From Sphingomonadales bacterium UBA2683 (GTDB lineage: Bacteria; Pseudomonadota; Alphaproteobacteria; Sphingomonadales; Sphingomonadaceae): 64,000 nucleotides of DNA. The stretch lies in NCBI GenBank assembly GCA_002354635.1, contig DELZ01000004.1, positions 447,878-511,877 on the forward strand, read 5' to 3'. Position 1 is the first letter of the stretch. Each line of letters starts with the position of its first letter. This document shows positions 17,447 to 26,485 of this stretch, piece after piece. A model generated the notes under the pieces. It saw only the letters and a list, made by a program, of their open reading frames with translations, had not been told where the DNA came from and made no database searches. The position numbers were made by a program, and so were the translations under genes.

Positions 17447-18688
17447 TTATGTGGGACGGGCCTCAGAAATCCATAGTTTCAATGCGCGGCCGGCATCGGC
17501 GATTTCCTGCACATCAACGCTCACCCCCATTTCGACAAGGCGGCGACCATGGGAATAGTCGCGCACATTATTCACACAATCAAGCGCCACTATCTTTGTA
17601 TCCTTTAGGTAAACAACAGAGAAGCTGCGCTCCGATGGATCGCCTCGCAACACGGCCTGGTCATGCCCGGCGGACAGGCCAACGGTTTGCAATTTCAGGT
17701 CATATTGATTTGACCAGAACCACGGCGTTGCCTTATATTCGGCTTCGGTTCCGCAGATATTTTGGGCGACAATATTGGCCATATCATTGGCATTTTGAAC
17801 CGATTCCAGGCGAATTCTGTCGTCACCGGCAAAGCCGTTAATATGCGCAGCACAATCACCCAGCGCATATATATCAGGAAGGCTGGTGTGACAATTTATG
17901 TCAATATTTACGCCATTTTCGCCATCTGCACCCGCCGCAATCAGCGGTTCGACACAAGGGACGATACCGATACCAACAATCACCATATCAGCGGGGAGCA
18001 TTTCTCCAGATTCGAGCGTGACCGCATTCACACACTCGTCCCCTTCGAGCGCCACAACCGACGCATCTGTGCGTATATCTATGCCATGCTCTTTGTGTTC
18101 AGCTTCGAAAAAATTCGATAATTCTTCACCTGCGACACGGGCTAATATCCTCGGCAGGGCTTCAAGCAGCGTGATCTTTTTACCAAATTTACTAAGCACG
18201 GCGGCAGCTTCCAGCCCGATGTAACCACCGCCGACAATGACAATATTTTGAACATCGGGCAGCACGGCCATGATCGCATCAACATCCGCTCGGTTACGAA
18301 CGGCATGCAAGCCGGTAAGGTCCCCGCCGCGGCAGTTTAGCTTGCGCGGATCTCCGCCCGCTGCCCAAACCAGTTGGCCGTAACCCAATTTTGTACCGTC
18401 GGTGAATGTAACTTCATGAGCATCAGGTGCGACAGAAACCACTCGCTTGCCCAAAACCAGCTCTATCTCTTTCTCGTCCCAATAGTTTTTCGGGCGGATT
18501 TGAATTCGTTCAAATGGCTTGTCACCGGATAGATATTCCTTTGACAAAGGCGGCCGTTCATAGGGCAGTTCGGGTTCGGCTCCGATGATAGCAATCGTCC
18601 CGTTAAAAGCGGCGCCTCGCAGCGCGATAGCCGCTTGCGCACCCCCATGCCCCGCGCCAACAATCAAAACGTCGTAATTGTCAGTCAT
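17447..18688 (-). CDS. FAD-dependent ferredoxin-type reductase (putidaredoxin/rhodocoxin reductase family)
   Basis: This 413-aa protein has an N-terminal FAD Rossmann motif VLIVGAGHGGAQAAIALR, the family's YERPPLSKEYLSG, an NAD(P)H Rossmann motif IVIVGGGYIGLEAAAVL, and the second FAD motif DIYALGDCAAH. A C-terminal reductase domain contains ATPWFWSNQYDLKLQTVG. Such enzymes pass electrons from NADH to a small ferredoxin or flavodoxin that feeds an oxygenase. I chose ATG 18688 (AGGA 8 nt upstream). Within the box operon it is the best candidate for the missing BoxA role as electron donor to BoxB; this is inference. Confidence 0.85.
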   Translation of the reverse strand: MTDNYDVLIVGAGHGGAQAAIALRGAAFNGTIAIIGAEPELPYERPPLSKEYLSGDKPFERIQIRPKNYWDEKEIELVLGKRVVSVAPDAHEVTFTDGTKLGYGQLVWAAGGDPRKLNCRGGDLTGLHAVRNRADVDAIMAVLPDVQNIVIVGGGYIGLEAAAVLSKFGKKITLLEALPRILARVAGEELSNFFEAEHKEHGIDIRTDASVVALEGDECVNAVTLESGEMLPADMVIVGIGIVPCVEPLIAAGADGENGVNIDINCHTSLPDIYALGDCAAHINGFAGDDRIRLESVQNANDMANIVAQNICGTEAEYKATPWFWSNQYDLKLQTVGLSAGHDQAVLRGDPSERSFSVVYLKDTKIVALDCVNNVRDYSHGRRLVEMGVSVDVQEIADAGRALKLWISEARPT

Positions 18689-19430
18689 GTTCACAATCCT
18701 TAAGAAAACTTGCTACGGCCTTCAATACTTCATCCTGCTGATCACGATGCGGACTATGATCGCATTGCGGGAGACGCAATTGCCGAGAATCAGGAATAAT
18801 TGTGGCCACTCTATCCAGTTGTTCAAAACTACCAAATGCATCGTCTTCGCCTTGAATTAACAAGGTTGGTAGGTCAACGTCGGACAGTTCCGCTTCTATA
18901 TTCCATCTTTCAAAACTGGGATCTGTCCAAATTTTCGACCATTGTCGAAATACAGCACCTGCATCGCGATGATATTTGCCCATGCGCTCAATCATATCAT
19001 TATCACACACATCTTGTTTAAGATCGTGAATCGCATTCAGACATATCTGCTCAACAAAAACATGCGGTGCTTCAAGTGTTAGAGTCGCCACGCGATTTGG
19101 ATAGCGAGCGGCAAGCAAAAGGGCGATACTGGCCCCATCGCTATGCCCAAAAATATGCGCCCGCTCTATTCCCAACTCACTCAGCAACCTGTCTGCTACA
19201 TCTGCTTCCCGATGCATGAAATCGACGCCATAATCAGAATCAAAATCGCCTGAACTGCCATAACCCTGCCGCGACCATGCTATAATATGGCGTTCCATTT
19301 CGTCCGCCAGTTTCTGCGGAAAGTCCTTCCACATGGCCACGGAACCAAGCCCCTCATGCAGCATGACTATCGGCGTTCTGCCCGCTTGACCAAAATGCTC
19401 AATTTCAAATTTGTTAATTGCATCAGCCAT
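18681..19430 (-). CDS. Alpha/beta hydrolase
   Basis: This 249-aa protein has the alpha/beta-hydrolase fold: the oxyanion region VMLHEGLGSVAMW, the nucleophile elbow FGHSDGASIAL (Ser in G-H-S-D-G), an acidic residue in LLIQGEDDAFG, and a histidine in QCDHSPHRDQQ. The triad is therefore complete. Similar hydrolases occur in other box gene clusters, where a role in clearing CoA esters or lactones has been supposed but not shown here. It overlaps the ligase stop by 1 bp (TAATG) and the reductase start by 8 bp, so it is firmly part of the operon. Confidence 0.82.
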   Translation of the reverse strand: MADAINKFEIEHFGQAGRTPIVMLHEGLGSVAMWKDFPQKLADEMERHIIAWSRQGYGSSGDFDSDYGVDFMHREADVADRLLSELGIERAHIFGHSDGASIALLLAARYPNRVATLTLEAPHVFVEQICLNAIHDLKQDVCDNDMIERMGKYHRDAGAVFRQWSKIWTDPSFERWNIEAELSDVDLPTLLIQGEDDAFGSFEQLDRVATIIPDSRQLRLPQCDHSPHRDQQDEVLKAVASFLKDCEHD

Positions 19431-20995
19431 TAATTATCGGTTCCACCGCGCAAACGAAAGCGCTGGATTTTTCCAGTTGCTGTCTTTGGCAGTTCATCAG
19501 CAAACTCAATCCAGCGTGGATATTTATAGGGGGCCAACTGCTGCTTAACATGCGCCTTGAGCGCCGCCTTCATTTCATCACTATCCACTACGTTTTCGTG
19601 CAGCACAACGGTGGCGTGGGGCTTTATCAAACCGTCTTCATCCTCCGCACCAATGACGGCTGCTTCCAATATATCGGGATGGCTGGCCAGCGCGTCCTCA
19701 ACTTCGATCGGTGACACATAAATACCGCCGACTTTCAGCATATCGTCACTCCGTCCAGCATAGGTCAGCCAGCCGTCAACATCCATGATATATTTGTCAC
19801 CTGTCATCGTCCATTCGCCACGAAATGTGTCAACGGATTTTTCGCGGTTGCGCCAATAACCAATGGCGGTTGTCGGGCCTTTTACTTGCAGATTGCCAAT
19901 TTCGCCAATCGGGACTTCTTCACCACCATCGCCGGTCAAGCGCACTTGATAGCCATCAACGACTTGCCCCGTACAGCCAAACCGGACCTGACCGGGCCGC
20001 TGTGAGACGAAGATATGCAGCATTTCTGTCGAACCAAGGCCATCGATTACATCCGCGCCAAAACGATCTTTAAACGTTTCGCCGATATGCGTTGGCAGCG
20101 CCTCACCAGCTGAAATGGCCAATCGCAAAGCCGGCGCGGTTTTCGTTGTTGGGCAGGAATCATCGACCAGCCAGCCTGCAAAGAAAGTGGGGACCCCGCA
20201 CAACACTGAAACCTTGTGCTTTACCAAAAGGTTGCTAATCGCTTCGGGTACAGCGCGTCCGCTGAACAGCACAACTGTCGCTCCGGCGGCAAATGGGAAA
20301 GTTAGCCCATTGCCCAACCCATAAGCGAAGAACAGCTTCGCAATCGATAAGACGACATCATTTTCGCAAATGCCGGCAGTTCCCATGCCATAAAGATTGG
20401 CGGTAAGACGCATGGATCCATGCAAATGCATTCCTGCTTTTGGCCGCCCGGTTGATCCAGATGTGTATAGCCAAAAAGCAACATCATCGCGGTGCGTATC
20501 GGCGGGAGTTTTGGTTGGCTCTGCGTTAGCGATAAGTCCGCCAAGATCAATCCATAGACCGCCACCACTTGAGACGAAGCTAACATGCCGCTCTGCTGCC
20601 GCTATATCTTGCCATTTGTCGGTTAGTTCACCGCTCACAAATACGGCCTGCGCACCGCTATTGCTCAATATCCATTGACAATCATCGGCGGTCAGCAGTG
20701 TGTTAAGCGGGACCGGTATAATGCCCGCACGAATGGCACCCAGAAATACAATCGGGAAATCACGGTCATCAGTCATACACAGCAACACGCGTTGGTCACG
20801 CTTTACGCCCAGTTTTTCGAACACGCCGGCCATGCGCGCGACGCCATCGGCCAATTCGCTATAGCTGCATGTACCGCGATAATCGATAATCGCCGCCTTA
20901 TCCGAGTGGCGGATCACATTACGCGCAAGCAAATCTTCCGCCGCATTAAAATGCTCAGACAAATCAGCGAGCGTGCGCGCAGTTTCGGTTCCCAT
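19430..20995 (-). CDS. Benzoate-CoA ligase family protein
   Basis: This 521-aa ANL-superfamily acyl-CoA synthetase has an N-terminal domain with the AMP-binding P-loop FWLYTSGSTGRPKAGMHLHG, DGLGSTEMLHIFVSQ (adenylate loop), and TGDKYIMDVDGWLTYAGRSD. The C-terminal cap ends with the catalytic lysine in PKTATGKIQRFRLR. The length and the H-x-G-S-M region match the BclA/BadA benzoate-CoA ligases. It makes benzoyl-CoA from benzoate, ATP and CoA, the entry step of the box pathway. A slightly different aryl acid substrate is possible. Confidence 0.88.
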   Translation of the reverse strand: MGTETARTLADLSEHFNAAEDLLARNVIRHSDKAAIIDYRGTCSYSELADGVARMAGVFEKLGVKRDQRVLLCMTDDRDFPIVFLGAIRAGIIPVPLNTLLTADDCQWILSNSGAQAVFVSGELTDKWQDIAAAERHVSFVSSGGGLWIDLGGLIANAEPTKTPADTHRDDVAFWLYTSGSTGRPKAGMHLHGSMRLTANLYGMGTAGICENDVVLSIAKLFFAYGLGNGLTFPFAAGATVVLFSGRAVPEAISNLLVKHKVSVLCGVPTFFAGWLVDDSCPTTKTAPALRLAISAGEALPTHIGETFKDRFGADVIDGLGSTEMLHIFVSQRPGQVRFGCTGQVVDGYQVRLTGDGGEEVPIGEIGNLQVKGPTTAIGYWRNREKSVDTFRGEWTMTGDKYIMDVDGWLTYAGRSDDMLKVGGIYVSPIEVEDALASHPDILEAAVIGAEDEDGLIKPHATVVLHENVVDSDEMKAALKAHVKQQLAPYKYPRWIEFADELPKTATGKIQRFRLRGGTDN

Positions 20996-21061
20996 TTCCT
21001 CTCTCCCGAAAAGAATGGAGGGATGTCCTGTTTCGCAATCTATCCCCCTATATTATGCAAA

Positions 21062-22459
21062 TCAGTTTGTTCGAACATAATCGAAATCAAAGGCCATATT
21101 GTTGATGCCGCGATCTGGCGGGCAAGTCCAATTGGCACATTTGCCTGGCTGCGTAACCCCAACCATCAGCGATTTCACATAAGCCCGGTCAGCTTCACTT
21201 GGCAGTGATGCTGCGACTGTTTCGGGTGAGCAGGGTTTTCCTTGCGGATCAAAATTCTGTTCCGCCCACACACCAACTGTGCGATGATATTTATCAACCG
21301 GCAGAGCCAGTTCAAAATCAAAGCCAGCTTTTTTGATCAAACGGTTCCAACGGGTAAATCCGATCCCGCAATCATGCACATAGGCATTACGCGTAATCAG
21401 ATTCATTGCTTTACGCGTTGCCACTTGTTCAAGTCCATCTGGCGTCTCAATTTCTTCAAAAGTCTTTGAACAATCATGGTCTTCAAACTTCGTCTCGTCC
21501 GGACGGCCCTTCAATCCGTTGGCGAAATATGTCGCCGCGTTGGAACTGATTTCCGAACCGAAAAGATCCAGTGCGCTGCTATACCAGAAATTAATATAAC
21601 GTTGCAGCAATGGCAAATCCATCACGCCGGTTTTACGCAATACTTCAGGATCATCGCTGCCCAGTTTCTGCATTTCATCAAGCGTGCGTTTGATGATACG
21701 AGTGATCCCGGTTTCGCCAACAAACATATGGTGCGCTTCTTCGGTCAACATGAAGCTGCAAGTGCGCGCCAGCGGATCAAAGCCACTTTCAGCCAGTGAT
21801 TTCAGCTGATACTTGCCATCACGGTCAGTAAAATAAGTAAACATGTAGAAGCTCAACCAGTCATCAATTGGTTCGTTAAACGTGCCCAGAATGCGAGGAT
21901 GATCTTCATCGCCGGAATGGCGGTGCAGCATTTCTTCCGCTTCTTCACGACCATCGCGTCCGAAGTAGGCATGAAGCAGATAGACCATCGCCCACAAATG
22001 CCGGCCTTCCTCCACATTCACCTGAAACAGGTTGCGCATATCGTACATGGACGGCGCGGTAAGCGCGAGCATGCGTTGCTGTTCAACCGATGCAGGTTCG
22101 GTATCACCCTGAGTCACAATCAAACGGCGTAGTACCGAACGATATTCGCTTGGCACCTGCTGCCATGCGGGCTTGCCTTTGTGATCGCCAAAACCGATTG
22201 TACGGTCAGTTTGCTGATCCGCAAGAAAGATGCCCCATCGATAATCCGGCATTTTCACATGGCCAAATGTCGCCCAACCTTTTGCATCAACGGAAGTCGC
22301 GGTACGCAGATAGACATCTGCGTCCTGATAGCTAGTCGGCCCAAGATCCTTCCACCAATCTATGAAGGCGGGCTGCCAATGTTCTAGCGCGCGTTGCAGC
22401 GCGCGATCATTTGAGAGATCAACATTGTTCGGGATTTTAGTGGTATAATCAATAGCCAT
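21062..22459 (-). CDS. boxB: Benzoyl-CoA 2,3-epoxidase oxygenase subunit BoxB
   Basis: This 465-aa class I diiron protein inserts one oxygen atom of O2 into benzoyl-CoA to give the 2,3-epoxide. Diiron ligands are seen in NVEEGRHLWAMVYLL and in MLTEEAHHMFVGETG, the two E-x-x-H helices of the family, about 90 residues apart. The N-terminus TTKIPNNVDLSNDRALQRAL and the ending NNMAFDFDYVR are typical of BoxB. The length equals known BoxB (about 475 aa). It lies 11 bp after boxC. It needs an electron donor, normally BoxA, which I do not find. Confidence 0.96.
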   Translation of the reverse strand: MAIDYTTKIPNNVDLSNDRALQRALEHWQPAFIDWWKDLGPTSYQDADVYLRTATSVDAKGWATFGHVKMPDYRWGIFLADQQTDRTIGFGDHKGKPAWQQVPSEYRSVLRRLIVTQGDTEPASVEQQRMLALTAPSMYDMRNLFQVNVEEGRHLWAMVYLLHAYFGRDGREEAEEMLHRHSGDEDHPRILGTFNEPIDDWLSFYMFTYFTDRDGKYQLKSLAESGFDPLARTCSFMLTEEAHHMFVGETGITRIIKRTLDEMQKLGSDDPEVLRKTGVMDLPLLQRYINFWYSSALDLFGSEISSNAATYFANGLKGRPDETKFEDHDCSKTFEEIETPDGLEQVATRKAMNLITRNAYVHDCGIGFTRWNRLIKKAGFDFELALPVDKYHRTVGVWAEQNFDPQGKPCSPETVAASLPSEADRAYVKSLMVGVTQPGKCANWTCPPDRGINNMAFDFDYVRTN

Positions 22460-22470
22460 TTTATGTCTCC

Positions 22471-24150
22471 TTAAACGCGATTTTTATCAAAATCGGCGCG
22501 ACGGCCGGTGCCGAATAATTTTAATGCGCCGTCTTCACCAACGGCATTGGGACGAATAAATATCCAATTTTGCCATGCGGATAGTCGGCCAAAAACTTTT
22601 GACCAGACGGTTTCTTGCCCGGCAAAGCGAAGACTGGCTTCCATGCCCGTGCAAGCATCGGGGGACAGGCCAACTCGTTCATCAATTGCCAAACGAACCT
22701 CATCATCCCAATCCAGATCATCAGGGGCAAATGTGACTAGCCCCAGATCATAGGCTTCACCAGACGGGATGGCCGAACCAGAAAGCTCCGTGACCTCGGC
22801 CAAACGCGCTTCATCACCAAAGAAACGGGATTGCAGTCGATAAAGATCGTTGCACATGGGATAGAGCCCGAAATTCGCTTTTCCGAGTAGCAAATTTGGC
22901 CCTTTTTCGGGATCTTCGATCACCTCTAGCATATAAGATCGGTCGGCGGCAAAGGCCAGCTCTGCCAGCGTCCCTGCAAAGGCGGAACCCGGCTCGATCA
23001 TGGCATATAAGGAGCGCGAAGAAACATCGAGGCGTGACAATGCACGGCGCAACATGCCGATGACTTCACGCACAAACCAATGCTCTTGATTGGCTAGAAG
23101 CGCTTCGTCATAGGCCAGCACATTGTTGCCATCACCTTCTGTTTTCAGCACCCAAAGCCCAAGACTCGGTTCATTTGTTCTAAGCAGTAATATCGCATCG
23201 TCCAATTCCCGCGCTACGGCCAGTGGCCAGAAATTCACGCCTTTTGCCTGAATGGCAGAGGCACCCGCAGGCGGCAGATCCGTTGGCGCCTTCACCGTGA
23301 TGGTTACAAACCCGCGATCGCGATCAAAGGCGACATCGACGTTGGGATAATGATAGCCTGCCTCATCAATTTTCCGGTCAAGCGGAGTCAACCTTACGCC
23401 TTGCGCGCTGCTGGGGCGCGATGTTTCCGCAGCAAGACTTTCTGCACGCTCGCGCACTTTCTCGTCCCACTTGCCTCTTGGCGCAATGTCATCAACCAAA
23501 CCCCAGTCTTTCGCGCGGCGTCCACGCACACCCTCTTCCGAAGTGCTGAATACATCAGCCAGATCCTTCCGTACTTTGCGTTTGTCCACAACGCGAGTCA
23601 GGCCGCCTGTGCCCGGAAGCACGGCAAGCAAAGGCACTTCGGGAAGCGACACAGCCGATGAACGGTCATCAATCAGCAGTATTTCATCACAAGCTAAGGC
23701 GACTTCATAACCGCCGCCGGCGCATGTACCATTAACCGCAGCTAGAAATTTCAGACTACCACTTTGCGAGCTATCTTCAAATCCGTTGCGCGTTTCATTG
23801 GTGAATTTGCAAAAGTTAACCTTCCATCCATGGCTTGAAGTTCCCAACATATAAATATTGGCACCAGAACAGAATATCCGGTCCTGCCCACTCGTCAAAA
23901 CAACGCAACCAACCTGGGGCTGTTCAAAACGTATACGCTGCACAATATCATGCAGCTCCATATCGACGCCCAGATCGTAGCTATTTAGTTTCAACTTATA
24001 GCCGTCAACCAGACCCGCTTCAGAATCTACATCCATTGTGATAGTGGCGATGCTGCCATCAATATCTACCCGCCAGTGATTATATTCATCACCGTTTTGG
24101 TCATAAGTATAAAAAGTCTCTGCCGATGTGACGGCGAGTTGGGTGGCCAT
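22471..24150 (-). CDS. boxC: 2,3-epoxybenzoyl-CoA dihydrolase BoxC
   Basis: This 559-aa protein consists of two crotonase-type domains. The N-terminal one has IFCSGANIYMLGTSSHGWKV and NGTCAGGGYEVALACDEILL, the oxyanion-hole segments; the C-terminal one is more divergent. It opens the ring of 2,3-epoxybenzoyl-CoA using two waters and releases 3,4-dehydroadipyl-CoA semialdehyde plus formate. The ribosome site GAGGAG lies upstream of ATG 24150. It is the first gene of the leftward box operon, and the formate it releases matches the downstream formate dehydrogenase. Confidence 0.96.
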   Translation of the reverse strand: MATQLAVTSAETFYTYDQNGDEYNHWRVDIDGSIATITMDVDSEAGLVDGYKLKLNSYDLGVDMELHDIVQRIRFEQPQVGCVVLTSGQDRIFCSGANIYMLGTSSHGWKVNFCKFTNETRNGFEDSSQSGSLKFLAAVNGTCAGGGYEVALACDEILLIDDRSSAVSLPEVPLLAVLPGTGGLTRVVDKRKVRKDLADVFSTSEEGVRGRRAKDWGLVDDIAPRGKWDEKVRERAESLAAETSRPSSAQGVRLTPLDRKIDEAGYHYPNVDVAFDRDRGFVTITVKAPTDLPPAGASAIQAKGVNFWPLAVARELDDAILLLRTNEPSLGLWVLKTEGDGNNVLAYDEALLANQEHWFVREVIGMLRRALSRLDVSSRSLYAMIEPGSAFAGTLAELAFAADRSYMLEVIEDPEKGPNLLLGKANFGLYPMCNDLYRLQSRFFGDEARLAEVTELSGSAIPSGEAYDLGLVTFAPDDLDWDDEVRLAIDERVGLSPDACTGMEASLRFAGQETVWSKVFGRLSAWQNWIFIRPNAVGEDGALKLFGTGRRADFDKNRV

Positions 24151-24222
24151 ATCATTCGCTCCTCGATCCTAGATTCGAAAAGCGGCATAGCGCATAAAAT
24201 TAAATCAAACAAGCACTATAGT

Positions 24223-25086
24223 TCATGCGAATGAGTCCACCACACCCTCCAATATGTCCAATGTTGCGTCGAAATCCTGCAAAGACGTGTTGATACGGGC
24301 GTCCGCCCGAGCATAATCCAGTTCGCGTGCAGCTAATATATTTTTGAGGTCATTCATCGCAGAGCGGTTACCCGCCATGGGACGAATGTCTCCTTGCGCC
24401 ACAACGCGTTGCATATGATCTTCGGGACTAGCTTCCAGCCAGACAGTCCATGACGATTCGAGCAGCTTATCATAGAGCGCACCAGCAGAAACGATCGCGC
24501 CCGGCGCAGCGATTATAGCCGAGGCGTTGTTGCCCAGTATTTCCTTCAACACCTCACCTTCGTAACGCTGCAATGCAGTGGGACCGTTAATCTCCATCAA
24601 GACAGCGATTGACCCGCCATAATGCTTTTCAATTTCTTTTGAAATCTCAAAAAATGGTATATTCATGCGACTTGCAAGCTTTTTCCCTAGGGAAGTCTTA
24701 CCTGCCCCGCGCAGCCCAACTAGTGATACACGCTGCGCTTTTTCCTGCCGTCCCTGCGAAGGTTTTTTTAACCATGCCAACGCCTCTGGAATGCGTTCTG
24801 GTGGCAATCGGCGCAATTGTGACGCCGCCTGGCCGACCGCCGAATCCTGCTCCCCGCCCAAGGGCAACAATTCTGCCATTGCGATATTCAGAGCTTCTGC
24901 AATTGCCACTAACATTTCAACGGATGGATTACCCATCCCCGCCTCTAACGTTGCCAAATATCTTTCCGATGCATTTGACGCCGCTGCCAGTTGCTTACGC
25001 GTCAGCCCAGCCCGCGCCCTTGCGGACCGAATACGATCGGCAATTTCTAAGCTGCCCTTAAAATTTGTTACTGCTCTGTTGTTCAT
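24223..25086 (-). CDS. boxR: Benzoyl-CoA-responsive regulator BoxR (HTH plus shikimate-kinase-like domain)
   Basis: This 287-aa protein has an N-terminal XRE HTH (IADRIRSARARAGLTRKQLA and SNASERYLATLEAGMGNPS), a linker, and a shikimate-kinase-like domain with Walker A VGLRGAGKTSLGKKLA. This architecture is that of BoxR/BzdR repressors, in which the kinase-like domain senses benzoyl-CoA. I prefer ATG 25086 because the alternative ATG at 25116 lies inside a putative operator and lacks a ribosome site. It is transcribed towards the box operon (73-bp gap) and diverges from the flavodoxin gene, so it probably regulates both sides. Confidence 0.92.
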   Translation of the reverse strand: MNNRAVTNFKGSLEIADRIRSARARAGLTRKQLAAASNASERYLATLEAGMGNPSVEMLVAIAEALNIAMAELLPLGGEQDSAVGQAASQLRRLPPERIPEALAWLKKPSQGRQEKAQRVSLVGLRGAGKTSLGKKLASRMNIPFFEISKEIEKHYGGSIAVLMEINGPTALQRYEGEVLKEILGNNASAIIAAPGAIVSAGALYDKLLESSWTVWLEASPEDHMQRVVAQGDIRPMAGNRSAMNDLKNILAARELDYARADARINTSLQDFDATLDILEGVVDSFA

Positions 25087-25104
25087 AGTCACTTGCAAAC
25101 CTGT

Positions 25105-25116
25105 TATATAATGCAT
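25105..25116 (+). promoter_or_regulatory. Putative promoter -10 with BoxR half-site, boxR/flavodoxin intergenic
   Basis: TATAATGCAT at 25107-25116 joins a perfect -10 box to a TGCA palindrome; TTGCAA lies upstream at 25093-25098. The same 10-mer recurs twice near 27.3-27.4 kb, only in promoter positions of box-type genes. TGCA elements are the half-sites reported for the BzdR/BoxR family, so I read it as a BoxR operator overlapping the flavodoxin promoter. Inferred from sequence alone. Confidence 0.4.
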
Positions 25117-25158
25117 ATTGAGGTTGTATTAAGATTCATATTTCTGATGGGGATGATA

Positions 25159-25620
25159 ATGTCGAGCGGTAATTTGCGAGCGGGCATATTTGTCGCAACA
25201 ATGACCGGCCTTGCCGAAATGTGTGGCGAAGAAATAGAAGATGCGCTGGGAGCGGCGGGAATCGAGAGCGACCGTCACGTGATGGATGGCTTAGATACCA
25301 ACTCGCTTGGGGACTACAATATGCTGATAATTGTATCATCGACCTATGGGCATGGCGAAATTCCCGACAATGGCATCACGTTGTTTGAAGGGCTTGAAGC
25401 GGGAGTCGACTTGTCCGGTAAATCCTATGCGTTATTCGCATTGGGCGACCGGACCTATGCAGATACATTTTGTGCCGCCGGTGATCGCTGGGATGCGGTT
25501 TTGTCCGCATGCGGTGCTACGCGGGTGGTAGATATAGAACGTCATGATGCCTCAAGCGGCACATTGGCAGAAGATGTTGCCGGCGAATGGGCCGCCCGAT
25601 GGGCAGCCAGCTTTGTTTGA
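25159..25620 (+). CDS. Flavodoxin-domain protein (MioC-like)
   Basis: This 153-aa single flavodoxin domain has the FMN phosphate loop VATMTGLAEMCGEEIEDAL, the 50s loop VSSTYGHGEIPDNG, and the 90s loop FALGDRTYADTFCAAGDRWD. These three loops are complete, so it should bind FMN. Likely start ATG 25159 (MSSGNLRAG) with GGGG 6 nt upstream; ATGs at 25147 and 25153 are alternatives. It is divergent from boxR with a shared control region, which suggests it is a small electron carrier for the box system, between the reductase at 17447-18688 and BoxB. That role is inference. Confidence 0.83.
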   Translation: MSSGNLRAGIFVATMTGLAEMCGEEIEDALGAAGIESDRHVMDGLDTNSLGDYNMLIIVSSTYGHGEIPDNGITLFEGLEAGVDLSGKSYALFALGDRTYADTFCAAGDRWDAVLSACGATRVVDIERHDASSGTLAEDVAGEWAARWAASFV

Positions 25621-25646
25621 GACGAAAAGCAATTAGGAGCAAGATC

Positions 25647-26135
25647 ATGGAAGTAAAAGAGGGCGATGCTGAAATACTAGCCGCACATGCTGCGATTGGC
25701 GGATTTATAGCCCGCTGCTCATTGCTTGATTATCGTGTTAGCCAATTCATGGCTCGTTGGTTTTGCACATCTGACAAACAGAAATTTCTATCATATACTT
25801 TGAAAGCGATGCCTTTTGCTGAAAAACGGCAAGTGATTGAGGAGCGGCTTTCCGATTGGCATAAAGACGCTGATGCATTGAAAGATGCAATGTGTGACAT
25901 CGCCGCCATGTTTGAACGGCGAGACTTGGCCGCAAACGGCGTGTTATCCCGCCGCGCTTCGGGCGTATTATGCATTAAAAGCTTTTCGGGCGCTCGCTTT
26001 ATCACCGATGCCGGCGCAATAGACATATTGGACATAGCCGACCTTGCCGGCTGGTCAGAAAAAGCGAACGAGCTTTCCGAACGACTAATCGTGCTATGGT
26101 TAGGCTTTAACGGAAATTACGAAATAGGCTGGTAA
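25647..26135 (+). CDS. Hypothetical helical protein
   Basis: This 162-aa protein is not recognised. It has AGGAG 7 nt before ATG 25647, a good start. It is predicted mostly helical, with a hydrophobic first helix (IGGFIARCSLLDYRVSQFMA), charged middle helices (EKRQVIEERLSDWHKDADAL) and a Trp-rich end (LIVLWLGFNGNYEIGW). There is no signal peptide, Cys pair or metal motif. It follows the flavodoxin gene after 26 bp in the same direction, so they may be cotranscribed. Similar all-helical proteins of unknown function are scattered singly in genomes. Confidence 0.6.
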   Translation: MEVKEGDAEILAAHAAIGGFIARCSLLDYRVSQFMARWFCTSDKQKFLSYTLKAMPFAEKRQVIEERLSDWHKDADALKDAMCDIAAMFERRDLAANGVLSRRASGVLCIKSFSGARFITDAGAIDILDIADLAGWSEKANELSERLIVLWLGFNGNYEIGW

Positions 26136-26485
26136 ACCGCCATTCATTGGCATATTTCAGGACTGGTGCTTTGACAAATTATGCTCGCTATACTGCCTAA
26201 TATCGATTCGACATCTTCTTATTGTAATCCATAGCGTGGCTAGTCAGTGGATAGGGCAGTATTTGCTTGCTCCAGGAATCCCAATGTGATTTCAACTCGC
26301 GCATTTTTTGCCGGATGTTTGGCTTTCAACGCGGCCGTTCTCTTGGATCGGTTGCTACGTCGAACAAAAATTTCTCCCGCCAAGTTTTGGATAATGCCAT
26401 TTGCGGAAATGGCCGTCAATTTGCGGCGCTTCGCCATTGCTCGCTTCATCGAGAATGGATGCGCCAATATCATGGACAACGGCCG
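26136..26485. other. Intergenic stretch without a recognisable gene
   Basis: 350 bp between the unknown gene and the leftward hydratase. Short frames exist on both strands but show no domain, no ribosome site and no conserved motif. It may hold a terminator region for the two convergent units, but no clear hairpin with T-run is visible. Confidence 0.4.
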
